Assembly: GCF_006636205.1 (NCBI RefSeq)
Contig: NZ_VIGB01000003.1
Location: forward strand, 7,628,501-7,692,500
Origin: Kitasatospora acidiphila
GTDB taxonomy: Bacteria; Actinomycetota; Actinomycetes; Streptomycetales; Streptomycetaceae
Reading direction: 5' to 3'
Length of the DNA: 64,000 nucleotides
The notes under the pieces are model-generated. The model did no database searches, was not told the DNA's origin, and saw nothing but the letters and a program-made list of their open reading frames with translations. A program made the translations under genes and the position numbers. Each line of letters opens with the position of its first letter. Position 1 is the stretch's first letter. Shown one piece after another: positions 26,645-36,309 of the stretch.

Positions 26645-27354
26645 CCGGGGCACCGCTGGTGGGGATCACCAGCTACCTGGAACCGGCCACCTGGGGCGGC
26701 TGGGAGCGGTCCGCCGCCCTGATCCCGCAGCAGTACGTGGACGCGGTCACCGCCGCCGGCGGCACCGCCGTGCTGCTGCCCGCACAGCCCGGCGAGGCAC
26801 CGCATCGCCTGCTGAACCGGCTGGACGCCCTGGTGGTCTCCGGTGGCCCGGACGTCGACCCGGCCCGCTACGGCAGCGAGCCGCACCCGCGCACCGGAGC
26901 GCCCCAAAGCCTGCGCGACAGCTGGGAGTTGGCGCTGCTGCGCGGTGCCATCGACAACGACCTGCCGGTACTGGCGGTCTGCCGCGGCATGCAGGTGCTC
27001 AATGTGGCCTTCGGCGGCACCCTGCTCCAGCACCTACCGGATCGAGTCGGCGACGAGACCCACCAGATCGCCCTCGGCGAGTTCTACCGCCGCACCGTGA
27101 CGGTGCAGTCGGGCTCCAAGCTCGGCGCGATCCTCGGCGAGCGACCCGAAGTGCTCTGCTACCACCACCAGGCCGTGGACCGGATCGGCACCGGCCTGCG
27201 CCCGGTGGCCTGGAGCGAGGACGGCACGGTGGAGGGCCTGGAGCTGCCTGACGCGCGCTTCGCGCTCGGCGTGCAGTGGCACCCCGAAGCCGACCCGACG
27301 GACGGCCGGCTGTTCCGCGCCCTGGTCAACACCCTGGAGGAGAAGACAGCGTGA
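26641..27354 (+). CDS. Gamma-glutamyl-gamma-aminobutyrate hydrolase-like class I amidotransferase
   Basis: A 237-residue PuuD-type hydrolase with the class I glutamine amidotransferase triad: nucleophile Cys114 in AVCRGMQVLNVAFGG, and His214/Glu216 in VQWHPEAD. In the Puu route this enzyme removes the glutamyl group after oxidation, releasing glutamate and the oxidised amine. Start GTG 26641 overlaps the upstream stop (GTGA), and its own stop overlaps the following aldehyde dehydrogenase start, so the genes are tightly coupled. Confidence 0.88.
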   Translation: MTGAPLVGITSYLEPATWGGWERSAALIPQQYVDAVTAAGGTAVLLPAQPGEAPHRLLNRLDALVVSGGPDVDPARYGSEPHPRTGAPQSLRDSWELALLRGAIDNDLPVLAVCRGMQVLNVAFGGTLLQHLPDRVGDETHQIALGEFYRRTVTVQSGSKLGAILGERPEVLCYHHQAVDRIGTGLRPVAWSEDGTVEGLELPDARFALGVQWHPEADPTDGRLFRALVNTLEEKTA

Positions 27355-28733
27355 CCCCGACCGACGCAACGACCTTCGAGGTGGTCAACCCCGCCACCGA
27401 GGAGGTGATCCGGACCGTGCCGCTGGCCGGCCTCGCCGAGACCGACGCCGCCGTCGCCAAGGCAAAGGCCGCATACGACAGTTGGCGCAAGGTGGCGCCG
27501 GCCGACCGGGCCCGGCTGCTGCGCGCCTTCGCCGCCGCGGTGGACGCCGACCGGGAGCACCTGGCCGCGCTGGAGGTGGCCAACGCCGGCCACACCATCG
27601 GCAACGCCCGCTGGGAGGCCGGCAACGCCCGCGACGTGCTGGCGTACTACGCGGCGGCGCCGGAGCGGCTATTCGGGCGGCAGATCCCGGTGGCCGGCGG
27701 CATCGACGTGACCTTCCAGGAGCCGCTGGGCGTGGTCGCCGTCATCGTGCCCTGGAACTTCCCGCTGCCGATCGCGGCCTGGGGCCTGGCCCCGGCCCTG
27801 GCGGCCGGCAACACGGTGGTGCTCAAGCCCGCCGAGCTGACCCCGCTGACCGCCCTGCGGCTGGCCGAACTCGCCCTGGCCGCCGGCCTGCCGGAGGGCG
27901 TGCTGCAGGTGCTGCCCGGTCACGGCCGGGTGACCGGCCGACGGCTGGTCGGCCACCCGGACGTCCGCAAGGTGGTCTTCACCGGCTCCACCCGGGTCGG
28001 CAAGGAGATCGCCGCGGTGTGCGCCGACCAACTCAAGCCGGTCACCCTTGAGTTGGGCGGCAAGAGCGCCAACATCGTGTTCGCCGACGCCGATCTGGCC
28101 AAGGCTGCCGCCACCGCGCCCTACGCGGTCTTCGACAATGCCGGGCAGGACTGCTGCGCGCGCTCCCGGCTGCTGGTGCAGCAGGGTGTCTACGAGGAGT
28201 TCCTGAGCTTGCTGGAACCGGCCGTGCTGGGCGTGCGGGTGGGCGATCCGGCGGACGAGCGGACCGAGATGGGCCCGCTGATCTCGGCCGCCCATCGGGA
28301 CCGGGTGGCGGGCTTCCTAGCTGATGACGACCTGTCAGTTCACCTGCAAGGAACGGTTCCTGACGGCAAGGGCTTCTGGTTCCCGCCCACTGTGCTGGCG
28401 CCGGTGGCACCGGATTCGCGGGTGGCCACCGAGGAGATCTTCGGCCCGGTGCTCAGCGTGCTGCCGTTCACCGACGAGGCCGACGCGGTGCGCCTCGCCA
28501 ACGCCACCGACTACGGGCTGTCCGGCTCGATCTGGACCAGGGACGTGGGCCGGGCGCTGCGCGTGGCCCGGGAGCTGGAGTCGGGCAACCTGTCGGTCAA
28601 CTCGCACTCGTCAGTGCGCTACTCGACACCGTTCGGCGGCTTCAAACAGTCCGGCCTGGGCCGCGAGTTGGGGCCGGACGCACTGAACGCCTTCACCGAG
28701 ACCAAGAACGTCTTCATCTCGACCGAGGAGTAA
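27351..28733 (+). CDS. NAD(P)-dependent aldehyde dehydrogenase
   Basis: A 460-residue aldehyde dehydrogenase. Cofactor-binding VIVPWNFPLPIAAWGLAPALAAGNTVVLKPAE, FTGSTRVGKEI, catalytic Glu in TLELGGKSAN and catalytic Cys near 268 (NAGQDCCARSRLLV) are all present. In this operon it should oxidise the gamma-glutamyl-amino aldehyde to an acid (PuuC role). It begins at GTG 27351, overlapping the hydrolase stop. The QDCC variant is less common than GQxC-T/x but keeps the nucleophile. Confidence 0.88.
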   Translation: MTPTDATTFEVVNPATEEVIRTVPLAGLAETDAAVAKAKAAYDSWRKVAPADRARLLRAFAAAVDADREHLAALEVANAGHTIGNARWEAGNARDVLAYYAAAPERLFGRQIPVAGGIDVTFQEPLGVVAVIVPWNFPLPIAAWGLAPALAAGNTVVLKPAELTPLTALRLAELALAAGLPEGVLQVLPGHGRVTGRRLVGHPDVRKVVFTGSTRVGKEIAAVCADQLKPVTLELGGKSANIVFADADLAKAAATAPYAVFDNAGQDCCARSRLLVQQGVYEEFLSLLEPAVLGVRVGDPADERTEMGPLISAAHRDRVAGFLADDDLSVHLQGTVPDGKGFWFPPTVLAPVAPDSRVATEEIFGPVLSVLPFTDEADAVRLANATDYGLSGSIWTRDVGRALRVARELESGNLSVNSHSSVRYSTPFGGFKQSGLGRELGPDALNAFTETKNVFISTEE

Positions 28734-28737
28734 AGCT

Positions 28738-29508
28738 ATGACGACGAACCGTCTGGACGGCCGAGTGGCCGTGATCACCGGTGCCGGCAGCGGGATCGGC
28801 CTGGCCAGTGCCCGGCGGCTGGCCGCCGAGGGCGCCAGGGTGGTCTGCGCGGATGTGGACGAGCGCTCCGGCAAGGCGGCGGCTGCCGAGGTCGGCGGGC
28901 TGTTCGTGCCGGTCGACGTGACCGACGAGGCGGCGGTCGAGGCGATGTTCCAGACCGCCGTGGACACCTACGGCAGCGTGGACATCGCCTTCAACAACGC
29001 CGGCATCTCGCCGCCGGATGACGACTCGATCCTCACCACCGGCCTGGACGCCTGGCGGCGGGTCCAGGAGGTCAACCTGACCAGCGTCTACCTGTGCTGC
29101 AAGTACGCCATCGGGCACATGCAGCGCCAGGGCAAGGGCTCGATCATCAACACCGCGTCGTTCGTGGCGGTGATGGGCGCGGCCACCTCGCAGATCTCCT
29201 ACAGCGCGTCCAAGGGCGGGGTGTTGTCGATGTCCCGCGAACTGGGCGTGCAGTTCGCCCGGGAGGGGATCCGGATCAACGCGCTCTGCCCCGGCCCGGT
29301 GAACACCCCGCTGCTGCGCGAGCTGTTCGCCAAGGACCCGGAGCGGGCGGCCCGCCGCCTGGTGCACATCCCGCTGGGCCGGTTCGCCGAGCCCGAGGAG
29401 ATCGCGGCCGCCGTCGCCTTCCTGGCCAGCGACGACTCCTCGTTCATGACCGCCAACACCTTCCTGGTCGACGGCGGTATCTCCGGTGCCTATGTCACAC
29501 CGCAGTGA
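28738..29508 (+). CDS. Short-chain dehydrogenase/reductase
   Basis: A 256-residue classical SDR with cofactor motif TGAGSGIGLAS (14-24), NNAGIS, the SYSASKGG active-site Tyr-x-x-x-Lys near 155-159 and the C-terminal FLVDGGISGAYV. Its FabG-like sequence does not define the substrate. Lying 4 bases after the aldehyde dehydrogenase, it may oxidise an alcohol intermediate of the same route. Confidence 0.87.
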   Translation: MTTNRLDGRVAVITGAGSGIGLASARRLAAEGARVVCADVDERSGKAAAAEVGGLFVPVDVTDEAAVEAMFQTAVDTYGSVDIAFNNAGISPPDDDSILTTGLDAWRRVQEVNLTSVYLCCKYAIGHMQRQGKGSIINTASFVAVMGAATSQISYSASKGGVLSMSRELGVQFAREGIRINALCPGPVNTPLLRELFAKDPERAARRLVHIPLGRFAEPEEIAAAVAFLASDDSSFMTANTFLVDGGISGAYVTPQ

Positions 29509-29536
29509 CCCAGGCGCCTCCTTGCGCTGAGCGGGG

Positions 29537-29575
29537 ACCGGGGCGTTGACTAGCGCTGGTAGTTAACGCCCCGGT
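29537..29575. promoter_or_regulatory. Hairpin inside the catabolic operon
   Basis: ACCGGGGCGTT (29537-29547) pairs perfectly with AACGCCCCGGT (29565-29575); the 17-base loop can extend the stem. It sits in the 90-base gap between the SDR and the second aldehyde dehydrogenase and ends 23 bases before that start. It could be a partial terminator or an RNA-stability element that changes expression of the last two genes. Confidence 0.5.
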
Positions 29576-29598
29576 AGCAGCGCTAGGAGAGGACCACC

Positions 29599-31017
<1,419 letters not shown>

Positions 31018-31046
31018 CCCGGCCACCAACCACCCTAAGGATCAAT

Positions 31047-32126
31047 ATGGTTCGCGCTGCCCTGCTCACCGCCGTGGGCGCCCCGCTGGAACTGGCCGAG
31101 ATCGAACTGCCGGCGCCTGGGCCCGGCCAGGTGCGGGTCCGCCTGGCCGCGGCCGGCGTCTGCCACTCCGACCTGTCACTGGCCAACGGTGTGCTGCGGG
31201 CACCGGCCCCGGTGGTGCTCGGCCACGAGGGCGCCGGCACCGTGACGGCCGTCGGGGAGGGCGTGACCACGGTCCGCCCCGGCGACCAGGTTGTTCTCAA
31301 CTGGGCGCCATCCTGCGGTAGTTGCCACTTCTGCGAGATCTCCGAGCCTTGGCTGTGCGAGCGCGCCGCCGACGCCTACGGCCAGACCTACGGCACCCTG
31401 GCGGACGGCACCGGCGTCTACCCGGGCCTGGGTGTGGCGGCCTTCGCCGAGGAGACCGTGGTCGGCGAGCGGGCCCTGCTGCCGCTGCCCGACGGCGTGC
31501 CGCTGGCCTCGGCCGCCCTGCTCGGCTGCGCCGTGCTCACCGGCTACGGCGCGGTGCACAACGCCGCCCGGGTGCGGGCCGGCGAGTCGGTGGTGGTCTA
31601 CGGGCTCGGCGGGGTCGGCCTCGCGGTGCTGCAGGCGGCCCGGATCGCCGGCGCCGGGCCGATCGTCGCCGTCGACGTCAGCCCCGAGAAGGAGGAGCTG
31701 GCCCGCCGCCACGGTGCCACCGACTTCCTCCTCGCGGACGACCAGACCGCCCGCGCGGTACGGAAGTTGACGGACGGCTACGGCGCCGACCACGCCATCG
31801 AGTGCGTCGGCCGGGCCAGCACCATCAGGGCGGCCTGGTCCGCCACCCGGCGCGGCGGCCACACCACGGTGGTCGGCATCGGCGGCAAGGAGGACATGGT
31901 CTCCTTCTCCGCCCTGGAGCTGTTCCACTTCGCCCGGACGGTCAGCGGCTGCGTCTACGGCAACAGCGACCCTGCCCGGGACATCCCGGTGCTGGCCGAG
32001 CACGTCCGGGCCGGCCGGCTGGACCTGGAGGCGCTGATCACCGACCGGATCGCGCTGGCCGACATCCCGGCCGCCTTCGAGCGGATGGCGGCCGGGCGCG
32101 GCGGGCGCTCGCTGGTGGTGTTCTGA
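31047..32126 (+). CDS. Zinc-dependent alcohol dehydrogenase
   Basis: A 359-residue medium-chain dehydrogenase. Catalytic zinc ligands Cys39 and His60-Glu61 (GVCHSD, GHEGAG), structural-zinc cysteines 90, 93, 96 and 104 (CGSCHFCEISEPWLC) and the cofactor motif GLGGVGLAVLQAA near 185 are all present. It is similar to class III/mycothiol-type alcohol dehydrogenases. As the last gene of the gamma-glutamylation operon it suggests that the imported amine carries a hydroxyl group, since the classical route uses an amine oxidase instead, and none is seen here. Confidence 0.87.
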   Translation: MVRAALLTAVGAPLELAEIELPAPGPGQVRVRLAAAGVCHSDLSLANGVLRAPAPVVLGHEGAGTVTAVGEGVTTVRPGDQVVLNWAPSCGSCHFCEISEPWLCERAADAYGQTYGTLADGTGVYPGLGVAAFAEETVVGERALLPLPDGVPLASAALLGCAVLTGYGAVHNAARVRAGESVVVYGLGGVGLAVLQAARIAGAGPIVAVDVSPEKEELARRHGATDFLLADDQTARAVRKLTDGYGADHAIECVGRASTIRAAWSATRRGGHTTVVGIGGKEDMVSFSALELFHFARTVSGCVYGNSDPARDIPVLAEHVRAGRLDLEALITDRIALADIPAAFERMAAGRGGRSLVVF

Positions 32127-32138
32127 GGCCGTACGCGT

Positions 32139-32176
32139 GATGGGCCGCTCCCCGCGAAACGGGGGAGCGGCCCATC
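32139..32176 (+). terminator. Operon-ending hairpin
   Basis: GATGGGCCGCTCCCC pairs perfectly with GGGGAGCGGCCCATC around an 8-base loop (32154-32161), 13 bases after the alcohol dehydrogenase stop. No T-run follows, as is common in actinomycetes. It ends the operon that starts at 23742. Confidence 0.82.
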
Positions 32177-32269
32177 GGCGTTGCTTGAGGCACTTGGCCA
32201 GGCGCCGCGGAGCAGCCAGCCGTTGGCCGGGTGCCCTGGATCAGGCGCCGTTGATCAGGTAGCCAGGGC

Positions 32270-32854
32270 TCAGGCCGCGGCCTTGCCCGCCACGAAGATC
32301 TTCGCCTGCTCGGCGACCCGGCGGCCCAGGTGCTCGGCGGTGGCCACATCGGACTTGTGCACGCCCTCCGGCCCCTGGTCGACGTTGCTCTGGGCGCCGG
32401 CGCCGAGGAAGAAGCCCAGGCGGTTGAGGTCGCTCTCGGCGCCCTCGGTGCTGTTCCAGCCCGGCAGCAGGCCCAGGTTCACCCAGGTCATGCCGTGCTG
32501 GGCGGCCAGGCCGGAGAGGAACTGCAGGGTGGCCAGCTTGTCACCGCTCTTGGAGCCCGAGTTGGCGAAACCGGCGGCCAGCTTGTCCTGCCAGCGGCGC
32601 TCGAACCAGCGGCTGGAGCTGGCCTCGGCGAAGGTGTGGAAGGCACCGGAGGCGCCGCCCATGTACGTGGGGGAGCCGAAGATGACGGCGTCCGAGGCGT
32701 CCAGCAGCTCCCACTGCTCCTCGGTGATCTCCTCCACCTTGATCAGGTGCACGGTGGCACCCGTGCTCGCGGCACCCTCGCGGACGGCCTCCGCGATGAC
32801 GGCGGTGTGGCCGTAGCCGGAGTGGAAGGCAACGGAAATAACAGGGCTGGTCAC
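32270..32854 (-). CDS. Flavodoxin-family NAD(P)H oxidoreductase (WrbA-like)
   Basis: A 194-residue flavodoxin-fold protein. The FMN phosphate loop SGYGHTAVIAEAV lies near residues 12-24, FGSPTYMGGASGAFHTFAE near 60-78, and AAGFANSGSKSGDK near 92-105. It probably reduces quinones by two electrons and protects against electrophiles. It is divergent from an HxlR regulator, a frequent pairing in which the regulator represses the reductase. Confidence 0.82.
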   Translation of the reverse strand: MTSPVISVAFHSGYGHTAVIAEAVREGAASTGATVHLIKVEEITEEQWELLDASDAVIFGSPTYMGGASGAFHTFAEASSSRWFERRWQDKLAAGFANSGSKSGDKLATLQFLSGLAAQHGMTWVNLGLLPGWNSTEGAESDLNRLGFFLGAGAQSNVDQGPEGVHKSDVATAEHLGRRVAEQAKIFVAGKAAA

Positions 32855-32904
32855 TGAATGCTCCCCAGGGGACGTTCGCGGTGCTTGCTGCGTGGTGCTG
32901 ACGC

Positions 32905-32990
32905 AAGAAAAGCACTATCTTTTCGAAAGCGCAACCCTTTCGAGTGACGCTTTCCCAGGGTTGGCGCCAGCGCTTTGGGGCGTACAATGT
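32905..32990. promoter_or_regulatory. Shared promoter/operator between flavodoxin and HxlR genes
   Basis: A TTTCGAAA palindrome at 32921-32928 and a second CTTTCGA at 32937-32943 lie beside a leftward GATAGT -10-like hexamer (32913-32918 complement). For the rightward gene, TACAAT at 32982-32987 lies 7 bases before the ATG, leaving no room for a leader, so that mRNA is probably leaderless. Confidence 0.6.
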
Positions 32991-32994
32991 CGGG

Positions 32995-33411
32995 ATGGCG
33001 ACTGAACCCTGCGCCGGATCCCCCGCCGGCCTCGAGCAGCTTTCCGACGAGCTCCCCTACGACGTGTTCGCGCGCAACTGCCCGTCGCGGCACGTGCTCA
33101 AGGACGTCACCCACGCCTGGGGCAGCCTCACCCTGGCCGCGCTGCTGGACGGCAGCTTCCGCTTCAACGAGCTGCGCCGCCGGGTCGACGGGGTGAGCGA
33201 GAAGATGCTGTCGCAGACGCTGCACGCGCTGGAGCGCGACGGTCTGGTGCACCGGGAGGCGCAGCTGACCAACCCCCCGCGCGTGGACTACCGGCTCACC
33301 GAGCTCGGCACGACGGTGGCCCGGCAGCTGCAGGAGCTGATCATGCTGGTCGAGGGACGGCTGCCCGAGATGCTGGCCGCGCAGCAGGCCTACGACGCCC
33401 GGCAGGCCTGA
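32995..33411 (+). CDS. HxlR-family regulator
   Basis: A 138-residue winged-helix HxlR protein. The core is CPSRHVLKDVTHAWGSLTLAALLDGSFRFNELRRRVDGVSEKMLSQTLHALERDGLV. The N-terminal Cys (near residue 29) is a typical redox or electrophile sensor in this family. ATG 32995 has no ribosome site and sits 7 bases after a TACAAT hexamer, suggesting a leaderless transcript. It is expected to control the divergent flavodoxin gene. Confidence 0.87.
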   Translation: MATEPCAGSPAGLEQLSDELPYDVFARNCPSRHVLKDVTHAWGSLTLAALLDGSFRFNELRRRVDGVSEKMLSQTLHALERDGLVHREAQLTNPPRVDYRLTELGTTVARQLQELIMLVEGRLPEMLAAQQAYDARQA

Positions 33412-33482
33412 CCCTCAAAGGTTCACCTGACCCTCAAAGGTTCACCTGGCCCTCAAAGGCTCACCTGACCTTCGAAGGCTCG
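33407..33482. repeat. Four tandem 19-base repeats
   Basis: Units start at 33407, 33426, 33445 and 33464. The first two are identical (CCTGACCCTCAAAGGTTCA), the third has two changes and the fourth four. The array begins inside the last codon of the HxlR gene, whose stop TGA is part of unit 1, and ends before the convergent AsnC gene. Confidence 0.92.
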
Positions 33483-33517
33483 GGCGCCCGGCGGTCCGAC
33501 CGCGCTGCTTCCGGGGC

Positions 33518-34516
33518 TCAGGCGCTCGGCGGGTCGACCAGGCGGTAGCCGTCCAGCATCATGCCCGCGCGCTTGATCGACCGCAGCTGCGGCACCACCT
33601 CGACGTGCTGCACCCCGGCCAGGGCGCCGATCCGCTCGGTCAGATAGCGGTACAGCTCGTCGTTGTCGCGGCAGAGCACGACCGCGATCAGGTTGGCCGT
33701 CCCCGTGACCGCCGCGGCGAACGGGACCTCCGGGTGCTCGGACAGCGCCGCGCCGGCCGCCGCCAGCTCGCCCGGAGCCACCGTGATCATCAGGGTGGCC
33801 CGGCTCTCCAAGCCGAGCAGCCGCGGATCGATCTCGACGTCGAAGTAGCAGGCGCTGCGCTCGCGCAGCTGGTCCAGTCGGCGGCGCGCGGTGGACTCGG
33901 AGAGGCCTGCGGCGCGGGCGAGTTCGGGGTAGCCGGTGCGCCCGTCGCGGGCGAGCACGGCGAGCATCGCCTCGTCGGCGGCGTCCAGGTGCAGCACCGG
34001 CCCGGTGAGCTGGTAGACCGGCACCGTCAGCTTCCCGAGTTGCTCCTCCGTCAGCAGATCGAGGCCGCGCCAGTACTGCGGCCCGCCGATGAACGCGCGC
34101 AGGATGCTGTGCGCGGTGATCGCGGTGACCCGACGGGTGCGCGGCAGCCGGCGCAGCAGTAGCTCGTCGTGGTCCTCCCGGGTGCGCGCCCTGGTGATGC
34201 ACTGCACCTCGGTGCCACCGGAGTTGAGCGTCACCCAGGCGATGTCGGGGCGCCGGGCCAGCGCATCGGCCACCGCGAGCGCCGCGTCCGGCGGGCACTG
34301 CAGGCGCAGCCAGGACTCCACCAGGCCGACCCGCGGCCCCACCGGCAGCCCGACCACCCGGACCAGGCCCTCGCCGCGCAGTCGGCGGTAGCGGCGGATC
34401 ACCGTCTGGTCGGAGACCCCCAGCACCTCGGCCAGCTGGCTGAACGGAGCCCGGCCATCGATCAGCAGGGCCTGCACGAGTGCCTGATCCAGCGCGTCCA
34501 GCTCCGAAGTCCTCAT
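33518..34516 (-). CDS. Two-domain AsnC/Lrp-family regulator
   Basis: A 332-residue protein with two AsnC units in tandem. Helix-turn-helix 1 is ALLIDGRAPFSQLAEVLGVSDQTVIRRYRRL (about 15-45) with an RAM-like part to about 150. Helix-turn-helix 2 is LARDGRTGYPELARAAGLSESTARRRLDQL (about 180-210) with a second effector part ending near 330. Most Lrp proteins have one unit of about 150 residues. It is divergent from a DHA2 exporter and may regulate it. Starts at ATG 34516, 34525 and 34528 are all possible. Confidence 0.85.
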   Translation of the reverse strand: MRTSELDALDQALVQALLIDGRAPFSQLAEVLGVSDQTVIRRYRRLRGEGLVRVVGLPVGPRVGLVESWLRLQCPPDAALAVADALARRPDIAWVTLNSGGTEVQCITRARTREDHDELLLRRLPRTRRVTAITAHSILRAFIGGPQYWRGLDLLTEEQLGKLTVPVYQLTGPVLHLDAADEAMLAVLARDGRTGYPELARAAGLSESTARRRLDQLRERSACYFDVEIDPRLLGLESRATLMITVAPGELAAAGAALSEHPEVPFAAAVTGTANLIAVVLCRDNDELYRYLTERIGALAGVQHVEVVPQLRSIKRAGMMLDGYRLVDPPSA

Positions 34517-34604
34517 GGTTTCCATCATGTCAGGCCCCATTGGGATCGGAATCCGCCACTTCGAGGCCACTGATGCCGGTCTTCGTCGACCCGGGTGCGA
34601 CCGT

Positions 34605-34642
34605 CGTTCGCGAAACGTGCGTTCGCGAAACGGGCGTTCCCG
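34605..34642. promoter_or_regulatory. Repeated TTCGCGAAAC operator before the exporter
   Basis: CGTTCGCGAAACGTG is followed at a 15-base period by CGTTCGCGAAACGGG and a degenerate third copy CGTTCCCGA. Each contains the palindrome TTCGCGAA. They lie 29-66 bases upstream of the DHA2 exporter start, between it and the AsnC-type gene. Confidence 0.65.
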
Positions 34643-34670
34643 AGCCTGACTGAAGACGAGGAGAGTCCTG

Positions 34671-36200
34671 ATGCGTAAGTGGCTGCCGTTGACGGCGGTG
34701 AGCCTGGGCGCGTTCATGCTGTTGGTGGACGTGACCATCGTGACCGTGGCGCTGCCCGACATGGCCAAGGGGCTGCACACCGGCTTCACCGACCTGCAGT
34801 GGGTGCTGGACAGCTATGCGCTGGCGCTGGCCGCACTGCTGCTCGGGGCCGGTTCGCTGGCCGACCGGTTCGGACGGCGGCGGATCTACCTGGGCGGCCT
34901 GGTGCTGTTCGCCGGCGCCTCGCTGGCCTGCGGGGTGTCGGGGACCGGTGGCGAGCTCGTCCTGTTCCGCGGGGTGCAGGGAGTCGGCGGCGCGGCCATG
35001 TTCGCCACCACCATGGCCCTGCTCAACACCTCCTACCAAGGGCGGGACCGCGGCGTCGCGTTCGGCGTGTGGGGCGCGGTGAACGGCGCCGCGGCCGCGG
35101 CCGGCCCGATCCTCGGCGGGCTGCTGACCGAGCAGCTGGGCTGGCGGTGGATCTTCTTCATCAACCTGCCGATCAGCGTGCTGGCGGTGCTGGTGACGGT
35201 GCGCGCGGTGCGCGAATCGCGCGACCCGCAGGCCAAGGGGCTCGACCTGCCCGGGCTGGTGAGCTTCACGGTCGCGGCCGGCGCGCTGACCTTCGCGTTG
35301 ATCCGGGGCGCGGCCGACGGTTGGGGCTCGACCTCCACGCTCGGTCTGTTCGCGCTCAGCGCGGTCGCCCTGCTCGCCTTCGTGGTGGTCCAACTGCGAA
35401 GCAGCAGGCCGATGTTCGACCTGTCGCTGCTGCGCAATCCGAGCTTCAGCGGGGTGCTGGCCGGCGGGCTGCTGCTCTCCGTCGCCGCGTTCTCCTACCT
35501 GGTCTACACCTCGCTCTGGCTGCAGTCGGTGCGCGGACTCGGCCCGGTCGCGGCCGGCCTTGCCGTGCTGCCGATGAGCGTGCCGGCCTTCCTGGTCTCG
35601 GCGCTGGCCGGGCGGCGGCTGCACGGGGCTTCGCCCCGGCTGACCATCGGCGGTGGCCTGGTGCTGATCGGCGCCGGTGCGCTGCTGCAGGCGCTGATCG
35701 GGCCCGGCTCCAGCTGGCCGGTGCTGGCGCCCGGTCTGGCGGTGGCCGGCGCGGGGGTCGGGCTGGCCACGCCCGCGATGGCGGCGGCGGCGATGGCGGC
35801 CGTGCCGCAGCGGCGCAGCGGCATGGCCGGCGGCGCGTTGAACACCGCGCGGCAGCTGGGCAACGCGCTGGGCATCGCGGTGCTCGGCGCGGTGTTCCAG
35901 GCCGGTCTGGAGCGACGGCTGCGCGGCGGGGTGCTGCCCGACGCCAAGGGCGCGGCGGATGCGCTGACGGCGGGGCAGGCGGGCGCGGTGATCGGCCGTG
36001 CCGCACCGGGGCAGCGGGCCGGCGTGGTGGAGCTGGTGCACCAGGCGTTCGCGGTCGGGCTGCGGGACGCGTTCCTGGTCTCGGGGGTGCTGGGGCTGCT
36101 CGGGGCGGCGCTGGTCTTCGCGCTGGTCGGGCGGGCGCGGGGCGGCGGCGAGGCCGCTGTTCCGGCGGCCGTGCCGACCGGGGAGCCGGTGGCGCGCTGA
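34671..36200 (+). CDS. DHA2-family MFS drug exporter
   Basis: A 509-residue, 14-helix MFS protein of the EmrB/QacA type. Motif A is GSLADRFGRRRIYLGG, motif D1 lies in LLVDVTIVTVALPDMAKGL, and motif C-like GPILGGLLTEQLGWRWIFFINLP is in helix 5. It should export toxic or natural compounds by proton exchange. ATG 34671 follows GAGGAGAG. It is divergent from the AsnC-type regulator and followed by a flavoenzyme gene that shares a similar upstream repeat. Confidence 0.88.
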   Translation: MRKWLPLTAVSLGAFMLLVDVTIVTVALPDMAKGLHTGFTDLQWVLDSYALALAALLLGAGSLADRFGRRRIYLGGLVLFAGASLACGVSGTGGELVLFRGVQGVGGAAMFATTMALLNTSYQGRDRGVAFGVWGAVNGAAAAAGPILGGLLTEQLGWRWIFFINLPISVLAVLVTVRAVRESRDPQAKGLDLPGLVSFTVAAGALTFALIRGAADGWGSTSTLGLFALSAVALLAFVVVQLRSSRPMFDLSLLRNPSFSGVLAGGLLLSVAAFSYLVYTSLWLQSVRGLGPVAAGLAVLPMSVPAFLVSALAGRRLHGASPRLTIGGGLVLIGAGALLQALIGPGSSWPVLAPGLAVAGAGVGLATPAMAAAAMAAVPQRRSGMAGGALNTARQLGNALGIAVLGAVFQAGLERRLRGGVLPDAKGAADALTAGQAGAVIGRAAPGQRAGVVELVHQAFAVGLRDAFLVSGVLGLLGAALVFALVGRARGGGEAAVPAAVPTGEPVAR

Positions 36201-36216
36201 GCCGTTGGAACCGCGC

Positions 36217-36246
36217 TTCATGAAACGTGCCGAGCCTTTATGAAAC
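36217..36246. promoter_or_regulatory. Repeated TTxATGAAAC element before the flavoenzyme gene
   Basis: TTCATGAAAC (36217-36226) and TTTATGAAAC (36237-36246) are 20 bases apart; the first contains palindrome TTCATGAA. GAAACGTGC follows the first copy exactly as it does in the exporter's operator at 34613-34620, hinting at a shared regulator. Confidence 0.5.
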
Positions 36247-36309
36247 TGGTTGCACAGTGGGCGCCTCGGCGCCTACTGTTCAGTAACCACACCCGCGCGA
36301 GGAGTCCGG

